This document shows positions 36,630 through 46,330 of a stretch of 64,000 nt of DNA, piece after piece (within the stretch, counting starts at the first letter, position 1; every line of letters starts with the position of its first letter). The DNA lies in NCBI GenBank assembly GCA_016930535.1, contig JAFGGN010000046.1:124001-188000 (forward strand), written 5' to 3'. Under the pieces are notes generated by a model that searched no databases, was not told the DNA's origin, and was given only the letters and a program-made list of their open reading frames with translations. The DNA is from a bacterium. GTDB taxonomy: Bacteria; Zhuqueibacterota; QNDG01; JAFGCO01. The translations under genes and the position numbers were made by a program.

Positions 36630-37202
36630 TCAGGGCATGCAGGGAAGCAGCAGCGTATCCCCTTCCACATGCTGTCTCAGCAGGCCGAACAGCTTGGCCG
36701 CTTCTTCGGACAGGTTTTTCTGGCCCCAATCGCCTGCCATGACCAGAAGAACCGACCGGTATCCGTCGCTTGCCGCATCCCCGGTAAAGGCGAAATACGT
36801 CCATATCCCAGCATCGGCGCACAGATGTCTGGCCGTTGACAATTCTCCCCGGACTGACGGCCCGATCAGATTTTTCATGTCGGAAAATGTGCCTCTGTCA
36901 AGTATTTCATCGGTCATGAGCGCCGCCTGGAGCAGCTGATTCAGGATTTCTTTTGTAAAAAGGGAATCGTGCCGCACGTTCTCAAACTTGAATGACGTAT
37001 CCTTGTCGGTCCGGTATAACCGGCCCTCATCGTTCACGTACCATCCGTTATGCTGGTATCCCCATGCATAATTCGTATACGTCATCGCAAATACAATGGG
37101 ACTGTCCGGATTTTCGTACGGCGGAATCGGATCGATGCGTGTGATGCATGACAGGCAGACGGTCAGTACGACGGCAGCCGGAACGGTCTGTATTGTTCGC
37201 AT
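36630..37202 (-). CDS. Hypothetical lipoprotein
   Basis: 190 residues. Lipobox CLSC (residue about 19). The remainder is unrecognised and soluble: aromatic-rich near YTNYAWGYQHNGWYVNDEG, then an alpha-rich segment (LNQLLQAALMTDEIL). AGGAGG precedes the ATG. Its role cannot be stated. Confidence 0.65.
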   Translation of the reverse strand: MRTIQTVPAAVVLTVCLSCITRIDPIPPYENPDSPIVFAMTYTNYAWGYQHNGWYVNDEGRLYRTDKDTSFKFENVRHDSLFTKEILNQLLQAALMTDEILDRGTFSDMKNLIGPSVRGELSTARHLCADAGIWTYFAFTGDAASDGYRSVLLVMAGDWGQKNLSEEAAKLFGLLRQHVEGDTLLLPCMP

Positions 37203-37313
37203 GATGCCCTCCTGTAAATATCTTCATCGATTTCTGTATAAAAATGCGGAGCCTGCTCCAAACCTGCAGGCAACCTCCTGCCTGGTTCAGACCGGAAAGA
37301 ACAGCCATCCGCT

Positions 37314-37715
37314 TCAATTGTTCTTTTTCAGAGCGGGCCTTCCGGTTAAAAGCAGAATCCCGGCGAGACCGGCTGCAATGACATTGATGACCTGCCCCTT
37401 AACCTGCGGCTGTCCGTACAACAGAAATCCGTTCAGCAGGCCGCCAAGAATAAACAGGGCCAGCACGATCCAGCAGCCGGTCCAGGCGGACTTCGTGAAT
37501 TTCCGTACCAGGCTTATGGACACATACACAAATAAAATCCCGACGACGAGCAGTCCCGCAGCGGCAATCTGGATCTGCGGTGCGGAACCGGTTATCGGCA
37601 GTCCGGCACCCACCCGGTTCCCCTTAACAATGAGTGCAGCACCGCCCAATGCTCTTGTCAAACCGATCAGGATCATGAACACCGAAGCCGCGATGAGTCC
37701 GTATTTTCGATTCAT
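37314..37715 (-). CDS. Small integral membrane protein
   Basis: 133 residues with about four hydrophobic helices (LIAASVFMILIGLTRALGGAALI, IQIAAAGLLVVGILFVYVSISLV, WTGCWIVLALFILGGLLNGFLL, VINVIAAGLAGILLLTG). No conserved motif known to me. It lies 19 bases after the isochorismatase-like gene and is probably cotranscribed. Confidence 0.7.
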   Translation of the reverse strand: MNRKYGLIAASVFMILIGLTRALGGAALIVKGNRVGAGLPITGSAPQIQIAAAGLLVVGILFVYVSISLVRKFTKSAWTGCWIVLALFILGGLLNGFLLYGQPQVKGQVINVIAAGLAGILLLTGRPALKKNN

Positions 37716-37734
37716 GCCGATTCCCTTCCGTTCA

Positions 37735-38418
37735 CTAAGGATTGACGTTCAAAAATTCACTGGCCGATATCAGGACAATGCCCTCTTCCCGATACTGCTT
37801 CAGCAGCTGTTCCCATTTTTCCTCTTTCATCAGCACCACGGCGTCCGTGATAATGACCACCTCGTATCCCCGGTTCAGGGCCCCCCGGGCCGTTGCATGC
37901 ACGCATCCGTCCGCATCCAGGCCCACAAGAACCAGTCTGCTGATCCGGTTTTCGATGAGGTATGATTCCAGTTGTTTGTTTGAAAATGCATCGCTGATGG
38001 GTTTCGGAAACACATGATCGGACACCATATTGATCCGCTTATCGATCCGGGTTCCCGGATTGCCCCTGATGGCAATGCCGCCGGCCAGCATTCTGGATAA
38101 GAGTTTGCCCAAAAAACTGTCGAGTTCCTGCCTGATATACACGACAGGGACCTGGCTGGCAGATGCTGTTTCGATAAGCCCGTTCACGGTTTCTATCAGT
38201 TTGGCGGAATCCCGGTAGGGAAACGGCGGTCTGGCCGTTGTCCCGGTAAAATCCTCCTGAATATCGATGACGAGTAATGCCTGCTGAGGGGATTCGTACA
38301 TCCCGATTGTTTTGCCCCTGGTAGGTGTCGACATATAAACCAGAAGTCCGATCAGCACACCGATCAGCACAATAATTGGGACAACGACAGCGATACTGAT
38401 TTTAAACGCTTTCTTCAA
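37735..38418 (-). CDS. Membrane-anchored isochorismatase-like hydrolase
   Basis: 227 residues. A single N-terminal membrane helix (residues 9-30) anchors a cysteine-hydrolase fold. The catalytic triad is visible: Asp in LLVIDIQEDF, Lys in VFPKPISDAF, Cys in GLDADGCVHATARGAL. The anchor is unusual for the family; many are cytosolic. It lies 42 bases after the NTF2-like gene. Confidence 0.88.
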   Translation of the reverse strand: MKKAFKISIAVVVPIIVLIGVLIGLLVYMSTPTRGKTIGMYESPQQALLVIDIQEDFTGTTARPPFPYRDSAKLIETVNGLIETASASQVPVVYIRQELDSFLGKLLSRMLAGGIAIRGNPGTRIDKRINMVSDHVFPKPISDAFSNKQLESYLIENRISRLVLVGLDADGCVHATARGALNRGYEVVIITDAVVLMKEEKWEQLLKQYREEGIVLISASEFLNVNP

Positions 38419-38460
38419 GGGTGACCTCCTGAATTTTTATTGGATAACATATCGTACGAA

Positions 38461-38955
38461 TTATTCCCCGGCAAACGAAAAGTGCATCTGCACCATGATC
38501 CAATTGCCGTTCCTTTTTTCCAGCACACCGGTCCACCGCGTATTTTCCCAATTGGCCGGCCGGCCTTTCCATTCATTGATATCGTCGAGCAGGCAGACGA
38601 ACCAGGCCGCATCACCCGATTGTGAAAAAGTGATTTTCAGATCCCGGATTCCATACCGGACCGCTTTGAAATCGTCGTTCATCCAGAAATCCTCGGCTTT
38701 CCTGAATTCATCAAATCCTTTCACGATTCGGCCGTCCGGATGGACCTCGACATAATTCGAATCGTTTGCGATAATTTCGTACAGGAGACCGATGTCCTTG
38801 TTTTTTGCCCAGCCTATACTTCCGTGAATGGCCTGTTCCACAAGCTTCTGTTCAGTAGCCGCGTCAAATGGACCGGTGTCCGCACAGTTGATTATCAACA
38901 GGACAGCAATGCCTGTTCCTGCAGGCAGCAACGCCTGCCATATACGCTGCATCAT
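38461..38955 (-). CDS. Secreted NTF2-like (SnoaL/DUF4440) protein
   Basis: About 164 residues. A signal peptide (WQALLPAGTGIAVLLIINC) ends at a Cys, perhaps a lipobox. The mature part is an NTF2-like fold (EQKLVEQAIHGSIGWAKNKDIGLLYEIIANDSNYVEVHPDGR, then WTGVLEKRNGNWIMVQMHFSFA). The function is unknown. The start at 38955 has GGGAGAAG upstream; a longer in-frame opening to 39060 overlaps the DUF3795 gene and is rejected. Confidence 0.78.
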   Translation of the reverse strand: MMQRIWQALLPAGTGIAVLLIINCADTGPFDAATEQKLVEQAIHGSIGWAKNKDIGLLYEIIANDSNYVEVHPDGRIVKGFDEFRKAEDFWMNDDFKAVRYGIRDLKITFSQSGDAAWFVCLLDDINEWKGRPANWENTRWTGVLEKRNGNWIMVQMHFSFAGE

Positions 38956-38978
38956 GGATCTTCTCCCTTGGTTCTGTT

Positions 38979-39422
38979 TTAACGGTTTTTGTCGACCAGT
39001 CTGTTGATGGTGTCGCATTGAAAGCATTTTCCATTGTGAACCGAAATGACGCCGCCGCATCTTGCACAGTGATGTTTTTCGTATTGATCATCCAGAAACC
39101 GGCGTATCCCCATTTCCCGGATATATTCTAAATTGTCCTTCATGCTCATCCCATAATTTTTACGATACCGCTTATCTATACGTTCGATCTGTTCGCACGG
39201 ATACTGGCCGCATTCATAACAGAAAGCGGCATCGCCTTTGGCCGAATGATTGATGCCCGTACATTTTTTAAACAAATAGGCACATCCCTCATTCCTCGGC
39301 CGGCAGCCAGGACACTGGCTTCGTTTTAAATTGTGAATGCCGGCAAGGTGCCGGCTGCACAGGGCGCAGTTCATTCCGCACGGGGCGATCATGGCTTCGG
39401 TTATCGGATTTCGTGACTTCAT
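38979..39422 (-). CDS. DUF3795 cysteine-rich protein
   Basis: 147 residues with many Cys pairs: IAPCGMNCALC, CPGCRPRNEGC, CYECGQYPCEQI, CARCGG, CFQC. These fit DUF3795, a presumed metal-binding family of unknown role. A paralogue lies at 46528-46935 with the same IAPCGMNC opening and NLExI segment. The end is 23 bases from the NTF2-like start. Confidence 0.88.
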   Translation of the reverse strand: MKSRNPITEAMIAPCGMNCALCSRHLAGIHNLKRSQCPGCRPRNEGCAYLFKKCTGINHSAKGDAAFCYECGQYPCEQIERIDKRYRKNYGMSMKDNLEYIREMGIRRFLDDQYEKHHCARCGGVISVHNGKCFQCDTINRLVDKNR

Positions 39423-39434
39423 GCATTTTTCCAG

Positions 39435-39706
39435 TCATAATGAACTTTCAAACGATTCCACCGTCTGACTGATCAGGGTCGCGATCGTCATGGGGCCGAC
39501 ACCACCGGGAACCGGTGTATAGACAGCACATCTGTGCATCACTTCGCCCAATTCGATATCGCCGACATTGCCCGGATTATACCCCGCGTCGATCACGACC
39601 TCGCCGTCCCTGATCCACGAGCCTCTGATAAATTCCGGTTTGCCGACCGCGCCGACAATAATATCGGCCTCCCGGATAATTTCCGGCAGCGCTTCCGTTT
39701 TATCTC
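39435..39706 (-). pseudogene. folD: Truncated C-terminal folD fragment
   Basis: Reading in the minus frame that ends in the TGA at 39435-39437 gives [41 protein letters not shown], then [19 protein letters not shown], which is the last about 85 residues of methylenetetrahydrofolate dehydrogenase/cyclohydrolase FolD. Upstream of TEALPE the frame meets a TGA, and no FolD N-terminus is found in the adjoining 400 bases. The break coincides with the end of the frameshifted gene next to it, so folD was cut off by a rearrangement. Confidence 0.9.
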
Positions 39707-40082
39707 ATCCTGTTTTTTATCCAGAATCTGGCCGATTCCATATCATCAAAACATTTCAGTATCTGACCCGCATTGAATGCCGTGTTTTCATAAAACGCAA
39801 TAAAAACGGCATCCGCTGACGGATCGACAACGGCCAAAGGCATATTGACGACGTCTTCCGAAATACTCTGGGTACGAACAAAAGCCTTGACCACATCATC
39901 GAACCGCCCGGAAAGGATGTGGATATCATAGATAACCGCGTTGGGTTTATTCTTTCCGATTTCGGTCAGGACGTCGTAACGACGCTTTTGTACCAACTGT
40001 TCCGAATCACACCTGAAACAACGATCTCAATGATTCCTTCCTTCATCAAAACCGTGAGCCTGAGCTGGATTTCCTCTTCCAT
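39700..40082 (-). pseudogene. Frameshifted gene, resembling a small regulatory-domain protein
   Basis: Two frames join: an ATG at 40082 encodes MEEEIQLRLTVLMKEGIIEIVVSG and meets a stop soon after, while the next frame continues DSEQLVQKRRYDVLTEIGKN, then PNAVIYDIHILSGRFDDVV, to a stop at 39700. They fit if the GTGT at about 40009-40012 (complement) had only one GT. The whole, about 125 residues, looks like a STAS-like fold; that is a guess. The 3' end abuts the folD fragment. Confidence 0.6.
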
Positions 40083-40459
40083 GTCTGTGTTTTATGTTTG
40101 TATCGATTATTGAACACAACAACCATATGGCCGGATCATGCGATACGATCCGTCATGCGTAGGGACACTAAGAACAGCCGGTCATTGCACCAGTAATGGG
40201 GAACAGGATTTAAAAATGTCTCACAGGTCATTGCACACTTCCCCCTGATACAGGGATCGTGTCACAATTGCGCATGATCAATCATGGCTGATTCGATGGT
40301 GCACAATACAAATAAACAAAATTAATAACTATTTTCATCGGATATATCGTCTGTAACCTTTCACACCGGGTACGGTATGATCGGACTGGCCTCTTGTCCC
40401 GGAATCTGCTCCTGTGCCGGGAGAGCAGAATGCAGACACATTGGAAGTGTTGTTATCAA
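40083..40459. other. Intergenic region without recognisable gene
   Basis: These 377 bases hold no recognisable coding frame. On the minus strand, just after the lipoprotein stop at 40460, a TCTGCTC/GAGCAGA hairpin lies within about 60 bases. The rest is mixed with an AT-rich stretch near 40310-40350. Confidence 0.45.
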
Positions 40460-42001
40460 TCAGCTTCTGTCAGCCGGAAAATACTTGTTCAGAAAATCCA
40501 GCATCCGGTTCCAGGAATCAATCTGGGCACAGGCATTTCCCGAATCTGTTCCGCCGACCATGATCTGTTCGTTTTTATATCCGATGGTCGGAGATAAATC
40601 CGGTGTAATCGTAACGTAATGACCGGCATTTTCATAATACAGGCATTCAACCGGGAACCGGTAATTCAGGCTGTCCAGCCGGCTTTCCATCATCTGACAC
40701 ATGCTGTACGATGGCCACAATCGTCCGTCTTTCCCGGCGATGAGTAAAATGGGACCGTTGATACGCTCCACTTTGATCCATGCCGGTTCGATTTTGGATC
40801 GATTCTCAATAACGTCTTTATAAAATACCATCAATTCGATCTGAGTGGCATTGCTTCCAAACTTGGCATAGGTGGACAAATGGCATTTATGTTTCAGAAA
40901 CGGCAAAGGCTTTCCATTTAATGTCCATGCCGGCTTCGGGAAAAATATATTGAGGGGATTATGAGGCAGTCCCTGCCAAAGAACACAGCTCGGTTCGACC
41001 GCAATGACACCTTTGATGTCTTTCCGTTGAGAGGCCAGGAGCAATGCCAGTTCTCCGCCGCGCGATCCGCCCGCGATGACGATGTTGGTGCTGTCGATAT
41101 TGCTTTCTTTCTTCATCCAGTCGATTGCACCATAAAAATACTCGAGGGGGATTTTTTCCAGATGCTCTGGCAGCGGATCCAACCCGAAATAGGCCAGCGC
41201 GAGTACCGCATAGCCGTTCGAAGCGATGATTTTTGCCATTTTACTGATGTTACGATATCCGCCTTCTGAACCGCTTAGCAATATAACAAGGGGCAGTTTC
41301 GTTCGATTATGCGGATAGTGAAATATGGCGGTTAACGTATCATTGTTTATATTCTCAGTATCAATGTGCGACCCTTTGTCTATCAACTCCAGTTTTTCCT
41401 TCGCAATAATCCGATTGTCCGATTCAACACAGAAAAATACTGTATTCTCATTTGATTCCTCGGGCACGAAGGGCAGTTCCGGATCCTTTTGAGAGGGCCA
41501 TGACATCGACCAGAATATGCCCAACGGATCCGCTTCTTTGTATGTACCGCGAATCGGGCAGGCTTTATCGAGACATATTTTTCCATTGCTGTCCGATTGA
41601 AAGGCGGCGAACGCGTATATGAATCCCTTCCACTGTCTTCGACAGGCATGCAGGGTGAATTCCTGATTCGGGGCCAGGTGATGTAATTCGATGCCAACAG
41701 GCGTACCCATCAATACTTCATTTGAAGGATCGATCCGGATAGCGCCGCTTTGTACCACATTGTCAGTTTTTACAATATGGATAAAGGAAAAGAACGCGGA
41801 ATCCCGCATTTGGGAAAATTGAATATCCCTTATTTTCTGAATGGCTTCTTTCGCATACTTACCATGCTCATACCCGGCGAGATATTGTTCATATCCTTCT
41901 ATTGTATTTTGTTCCCGCGCCTTCTTTATAAGTGACTTTTCGGCACTGCATGCAAATAAAAAAAGGATCATGACCGACAAAAAAATTCTGGTTTTAATCA
42001 T
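40460..42001 (-). CDS. Lipoprotein with acyl-CoA thioesterase/BAAT-like alpha/beta hydrolase
   Basis: About 513 residues. Lipobox FACSAE near residue 16. An N-terminal tetratricopeptide-like helix pair is followed by a beta-sandwich (GIELHHLAPNQEFTLHA), then a C-terminal hydrolase domain with the nucleophile elbow GGSRGGEL and a His in NAGHYVTI. It resembles bile-acid-CoA:amino acid N-acyltransferase and acyl-CoA thioesterases, here exported. Start at 42001, with AAGGAG upstream. Confidence 0.82.
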   Translation of the reverse strand: MIKTRIFLSVMILFLFACSAEKSLIKKAREQNTIEGYEQYLAGYEHGKYAKEAIQKIRDIQFSQMRDSAFFSFIHIVKTDNVVQSGAIRIDPSNEVLMGTPVGIELHHLAPNQEFTLHACRRQWKGFIYAFAAFQSDSNGKICLDKACPIRGTYKEADPLGIFWSMSWPSQKDPELPFVPEESNENTVFFCVESDNRIIAKEKLELIDKGSHIDTENINNDTLTAIFHYPHNRTKLPLVILLSGSEGGYRNISKMAKIIASNGYAVLALAYFGLDPLPEHLEKIPLEYFYGAIDWMKKESNIDSTNIVIAGGSRGGELALLLASQRKDIKGVIAVEPSCVLWQGLPHNPLNIFFPKPAWTLNGKPLPFLKHKCHLSTYAKFGSNATQIELMVFYKDVIENRSKIEPAWIKVERINGPILLIAGKDGRLWPSYSMCQMMESRLDSLNYRFPVECLYYENAGHYVTITPDLSPTIGYKNEQIMVGGTDSGNACAQIDSWNRMLDFLNKYFPADRS

Positions 42002-42235
42002 GACCTGACTCCTTATAGATTTAGGCATGATAAGCACATGATGGGCGGGTGTTGACATGATGCAGGCGGACTTTATCGCTCCATCGACTGGAACTTCGTT
42101 CCCTGCGCGGCTATTTTACGGATGCTTCACCAGCCTTCGTACATGAAACGGGTTCTTGTATTTTATTATACAGATATTTAGGCGCAACGTTTCATATTCA
42201 TGATTTGGACTAACTATTTTTCAAAAAGGATGTTG

Positions 42236-43666
42236 TTAATTCGGCAGTATATTTACAAACACCCTTTTATATCTCGACAACCGGGGGTTCCCCTTGTCTG
42301 TCACTTTTAAAATGAACTGGGCCGTTTCTTTTTTATTGACCTCGGGTGCGATCACCCAGACACTGCGCGCATTTTCGGCCGAATTGATTGGAATCGTTTT
42401 TTTCCATGAACCGGCCTCGGGATAGTGAAACCACAGGTAGCTGAGATTGTCGCCATCAGGATCGGATGTGCCGGCGGCATCCAACCCGAAGCCCTCTCCT
42501 GACTTGACGCTGATTTCAGCCGGATGCCCCAGTGCCGGAACGGGCGGGTGATTGGCCTCATCATAAGTTTTTATGCACCAGTCCATGCGTGCGGCAAAAT
42601 CATTTTGAAAGTCATCCCGCCAACGCCACAAGGTCACTTTACTGCTGTGAAATGCAAGCGTGTCCGGTCCGACTGTTCTTCCGTACGCCTGAGCAACACA
42701 GGGTATATAATTATCGTCTGCGTTTGTCCAGATTTCCCGGGTCTCGGGTTCAAAAGGCACTCCCGACCCGCCTTTTTTGGCCATTGCAAAATCAGGCATG
42801 GCCAATTCATACCGGCCGCCCCATCCGCCCCATTCAGGATGCCCGGGTACATTGAGTCCGTTCGGAATCAGCATCAGCCACGACGGTGTGTCTCCTTCCA
42901 TGCCATAGGCGACATCGGGATAGGCGGCTCCGAGCGGACCATGGTCCTGCTGTATGTTCTCTGCCAGCCACTGATTGCTGATTTTTTCATTATCAATACC
43001 CTGTATATAACTGTTGATCGCACTCCAGGTTGCACTGCCGTAATCGTCGCCCGGACTGACGATGTAAAACAGATCGGGAAAATGGCTGCGTATCCATATG
43101 CCGCTGTCGTCCTGGTCTGATATGGTATACACCCTGAGTTTCGAAATCAGTTTTCCGGCTTCTGTTTCGGATTTCGTATTTTTAATAGTATACAATGCCT
43201 GAGCCAGTGTATTGACGCCGCCCCAGACGGATATCCACAAGGGACGCTCATCATTCTCTTCGAGCACCTTGATGATCCATTCCGATCCTTCGGAATCCTT
43301 GCCTTCACCGACGCCGAGCATCCCGTATTCGGGCAAACCCCGTTTGACCTTCATCAGAAGTGTTTCAGTATCCGGATAACCGGATTCATGAATCATCAGG
43401 TTCGGCCGCACCTGACCGTACGCTTTGATCAATCTGACGATGGATTCGGGAGCCACGCTCGTTTTTTTCCACACGGACGTGGTGGCGATGAATCCCTGAA
43501 TATCGATCTCATTGGCATATAACAGCAGGCGGACCATGGACTGCGTATCATCCGGATCCGCTTCGATATCCGTTAAAATAATAACCCTGTGCCTTTGACC
43601 GGCCTGTGCATAAAGTAACTGAAATGTAAGGACGGTTAAAACGATTGAAATTAATACGGCTCTCAT
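42236..43666 (-). CDS. Secreted DUF1593/nucleoside-hydrolase-like protein
   Basis: 476 residues with a signal peptide ending LLYAQ. The N-terminal IILTDIEADPDDTQSMVRLLLYAN resembles the metal site of the nucleoside-hydrolase fold seen in DUF1593; WISVWGGVNTLAQAL and HGPLGAAYPDVAYGMEGDTPSW continue that domain. The C-terminal 100 residues are Ig-like (DPDGDNLSYLWFHY). Members are found among carbohydrate-degrading systems; substrate unknown. Confidence 0.85.
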   Translation of the reverse strand: MRAVLISIVLTVLTFQLLYAQAGQRHRVIILTDIEADPDDTQSMVRLLLYANEIDIQGFIATTSVWKKTSVAPESIVRLIKAYGQVRPNLMIHESGYPDTETLLMKVKRGLPEYGMLGVGEGKDSEGSEWIIKVLEENDERPLWISVWGGVNTLAQALYTIKNTKSETEAGKLISKLRVYTISDQDDSGIWIRSHFPDLFYIVSPGDDYGSATWSAINSYIQGIDNEKISNQWLAENIQQDHGPLGAAYPDVAYGMEGDTPSWLMLIPNGLNVPGHPEWGGWGGRYELAMPDFAMAKKGGSGVPFEPETREIWTNADDNYIPCVAQAYGRTVGPDTLAFHSSKVTLWRWRDDFQNDFAARMDWCIKTYDEANHPPVPALGHPAEISVKSGEGFGLDAAGTSDPDGDNLSYLWFHYPEAGSWKKTIPINSAENARSVWVIAPEVNKKETAQFILKVTDKGNPRLSRYKRVFVNILPN

Positions 43667-43752
43667 GATTCTCCTCCGGTATTCACAACGTCATTAATTT
43701 GTTCAAAGGGCAACAAACCATTATCCTTTTTCTTTTAAACCGGCCCGATATA

Positions 43753-44604
43753 TCATGATGTGGCTTTACGTCCCGTTAAAACAACCAGTCCGGCAATGAT
43801 CCACAACACAACCGCGCGTGCGAGAATAAACACGACAAGCTTCTCATCTGTCACAGCTGGATCCAGAACGATCAGCGTTGCCACAAGGCTCAGATGCATC
43901 AGTATCGCGAGGAACAGGCTTTCCGTATGATCAACCATCCATACCATCAGGATTCTGTAAGGAGGAAGCCAGGAAAACAGCCTCACGATCAACAGTACAA
44001 AAGGAAACGGCGAATGGAAACTGCCGGCTTCCCAGAATAACGGAAAATGCCAGGCTCCCCATATCACACCCGTGATGACACCCGTACCAATGATGCTGTG
44101 AACACGCCTCAGTCTCGGTACGGCGAATCCCGTCCAGCCGAGCTCCTCAAAAAGACCCACGATCAGCCCGCCCATGATGCCTGAAATCAGAAGTGCCGGC
44201 TTGTCGGAAGACAATAGAATGTTCGGTCGGAACTCAGAAGAATAAAGCGTCAGCAAAAGAAGTACTGCAACCGTGGATATCGGCGCGATGAGAAGCGTTG
44301 CCGCATACCAGTGCACGCCGGCACGCCATTTGAGAAGCCGGGATAAAAGATCACGAAATCCGTATCGCCCCGAAACCGTGCCCGTCAGAATAATACAGGC
44401 CATGCTTGGTCCGAGAAGAATTGCCATGCCCATGACCATGGCCCTGTCCTGGTTTATTGGAAATCCGCCGGTTCCCGCCAACAAACAGACAGCGCTCCAT
44501 GAAATGACAAAAACAAGGACAAAGAAAACAAGCACGGGATTCCTGATCAGGAAGGTATTAATGCCGTTCATCATGCCGTCCCATCTGTTTTTTTCGATCA
44601 TCAT
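43753..44604 (-). CDS. CPBP family intramembrane metalloprotease
   Basis: 283 residues, about eight membrane helices. The motifs are GLFEELGWTGFAVPRL (the EExxxR-like Glu pair), WGAWHFPLFW (His) and LMHLSL (C-terminal His), matching the CPBP/CAAX-protease family. The ATG overlaps the end of the SagB-like gene, so translation is coupled. In the streptolysin S cluster SagE is of this class. Confidence 0.9.
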   Translation of the reverse strand: MMIEKNRWDGMMNGINTFLIRNPVLVFFVLVFVISWSAVCLLAGTGGFPINQDRAMVMGMAILLGPSMACIILTGTVSGRYGFRDLLSRLLKWRAGVHWYAATLLIAPISTVAVLLLLTLYSSEFRPNILLSSDKPALLISGIMGGLIVGLFEELGWTGFAVPRLRRVHSIIGTGVITGVIWGAWHFPLFWEAGSFHSPFPFVLLIVRLFSWLPPYRILMVWMVDHTESLFLAILMHLSLVATLIVLDPAVTDEKLVVFILARAVVLWIIAGLVVLTGRKATS

Positions 44605-45197
44605 CCCAGGTGACCGACAACCTGTGTCAGCACAATTTTTTCATGCTCCTTTAAATGCATCAGCCGATGTAATTTATCCCTGTCCACCAGGGACAAAACG
44701 GCCGTTCCCAGGTTTGAAGCGGCGCAATAGAGATAAACATTTTGACTGATGTATCCCGTATCGACCCATGCACAAAAACGTCGTGCCTCATCGCTCCTTA
44801 AAAAGGGACTGTTCATTCTCGACAAATCGGCGACATAAACGAGACCCATGGGCGCGGATTTCATCATTTTCTGTGTGCCGATACTCTCTCTGATATCATC
44901 GGTACTGATCCGGATCAATTCATGATTTTCTTCCTCATATAAAAACACGCCCTCTTTCAGAATAATATAAACCCTGATTTCCTGTGAATTACATGCCGAG
45001 GGTGCGGTTCTCTTACTTTTGACCTGCCCGACTTTATGTTTTGTGATACCGCAGGCTGCCCAAAGCAGATTGGACAGCTCTTGTTCTGATACAGGCGCAT
45101 CGCTCCATTTTCTTGTTGTCTGCCTTATCTCCAGCGCTTTCATCAGAGGAAAACCGAGCTCTTTTTGGGGATCAGGCAGTTTTATTACGTGCTTCAT
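44601..45197 (-). CDS. SagB-type nitroreductase-family dehydrogenase
   Basis: About 198 residues. The nitroreductase fold is seen in LEIRQTTRKWSDAPVSEQELSNLLWAACGI, RTAPSACNSQEIRVYII, and the C-terminal NVYLYCAASNLGTAVLSLVDR. SagB/ThcOx proteins oxidise azolines in RiPPs; free relatives exist with unknown role. The start at 45197 has AAGGAG upstream. It overlaps the CPBP gene. No YcaO gene is in the window. Confidence 0.85.
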   Translation of the reverse strand: MKHVIKLPDPQKELGFPLMKALEIRQTTRKWSDAPVSEQELSNLLWAACGITKHKVGQVKSKRTAPSACNSQEIRVYIILKEGVFLYEEENHELIRISTDDIRESIGTQKMMKSAPMGLVYVADLSRMNSPFLRSDEARRFCAWVDTGYISQNVYLYCAASNLGTAVLSLVDRDKLHRLMHLKEHEKIVLTQVVGHLG

Positions 45198-45409
45198 GAA
45201 TGACTCCTTGTATGCAGATAAAATAATCATGGTGATCGTTGCATCCAAACAAAAACATCAAGTCATGATTATTATTGATCAAATTTATTTATATTTCATC
45301 ATGCATCCGGAAAGATAAATAAAAAATCAATTATTTCACAATATCGCAATTGAAGTCAAGAATTCCTGTCGCAACTTGTTTATTTTATTTCGGCCGGAGA
45401 AATGAAACG

Positions 45410-46330
45410 ATGAGAAAAGAAAAAATAAAAGCCGTCGGAAAAATGCAGGAGTACATCCAGTCGCACATGAATGAGCCGGTCACGCTGTATGATCTGGCCC
45501 AATCATGCGGACTGTCTCCCTGGCATGCCTCCCGGATCTTCAAGGATCTCCTGGGGAAAACACCGTTCGAATATATCCGGGCCTGCAGGATATCCCAGGC
45601 TGCTCTGAAACTCAGGGATGAAAATGTCAAGGTGATCGATGTGGCCCTGGATTTTGTATTCGAAACACATGAAGGATTTACACGGGCGTTTTCCAGACAA
45701 TTCGGTATCAATCCTGCACAGTATAAAAAACACACGCCTCCTGTCAATCTTTTTCTGCCTCATCGAATCATGGATTCTTACCCGAAACTATTTAAAGAGG
45801 AGAAAGTAATGAATAACAACGATGCTGAAAATGATCGGATGAAGACCATTTTCGTGCAAGTCGTCGAAAGACCCGCCCGTAAAATGATCCTGAAAAGAGG
45901 CATCAGGGCAACGGATTATTTTGAGTACTGCGAGGAAACCGGATGTGACATATGGGGCATCCTGGTCAGCATCAAGGAGGCTTTATATGAACCTGCAGGC
46001 TTGTGGCTGCCTTCCCGGATGGTGCCTCCGGGAACATCGGTGTATGCGCAAGGCGTGGAAGTGCCTGCAGATTATAAGGGTCAGGTTCCGGACGGCTTCG
46101 ATATGATCGACCTCAAACCGTGTAAAATGATGATCTTTCAGGGGCCGCCTTTCAGGAATGAAGATTTTCAGGAGGCGATCCAGGGTTTGTGGAGGGTCAT
46201 GAAATCCTATGATCCCCGGATTTACGGATTCGAGTGGGCCGACCAGGAAGCGCCGCGGTTTCAAATGGAGCCCCAGGGTTACCGGGGGTATATCGAGGGC
46301 CGGCCAGTCATAGAGATACAAAGAAAATGA
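45410..46330 (+). CDS. AraC-family regulator with GyrI-like effector domain
   Basis: About 306 residues. Residues 9-110 are an AraC-type DNA-binding domain (DLAQSCGLSPWHASRIFKDLLGKTPFEYIRACRISQAAL, then VALDFVFETHEGFTRAFSRQFG). The C-terminal half, after a linker, is a GyrI/SOUL-like ligand-binding domain (FVQVVERPARKMILKRGI). It faces the SagB-like gene across about 210 bases, so it may control it. The shift from AraC to ligand domain is similar to Rob-like regulators. Confidence 0.9.
   Translation: MRKEKIKAVGKMQEYIQSHMNEPVTLYDLAQSCGLSPWHASRIFKDLLGKTPFEYIRACRISQAALKLRDENVKVIDVALDFVFETHEGFTRAFSRQFGINPAQYKKHTPPVNLFLPHRIMDSYPKLFKEEKVMNNNDAENDRMKTIFVQVVERPARKMILKRGIRATDYFEYCEETGCDIWGILVSIKEALYEPAGLWLPSRMVPPGTSVYAQGVEVPADYKGQVPDGFDMIDLKPCKMMIFQGPPFRNEDFQEAIQGLWRVMKSYDPRIYGFEWADQEAPRFQMEPQGYRGYIEGRPVIEIQRK

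Noticed and set aside
37203..37313. Small GGAGCAGGCTCC hairpin near 37240
   Set aside because: The stem is 4 bp and the T-run is interrupted; not a convincing terminator.
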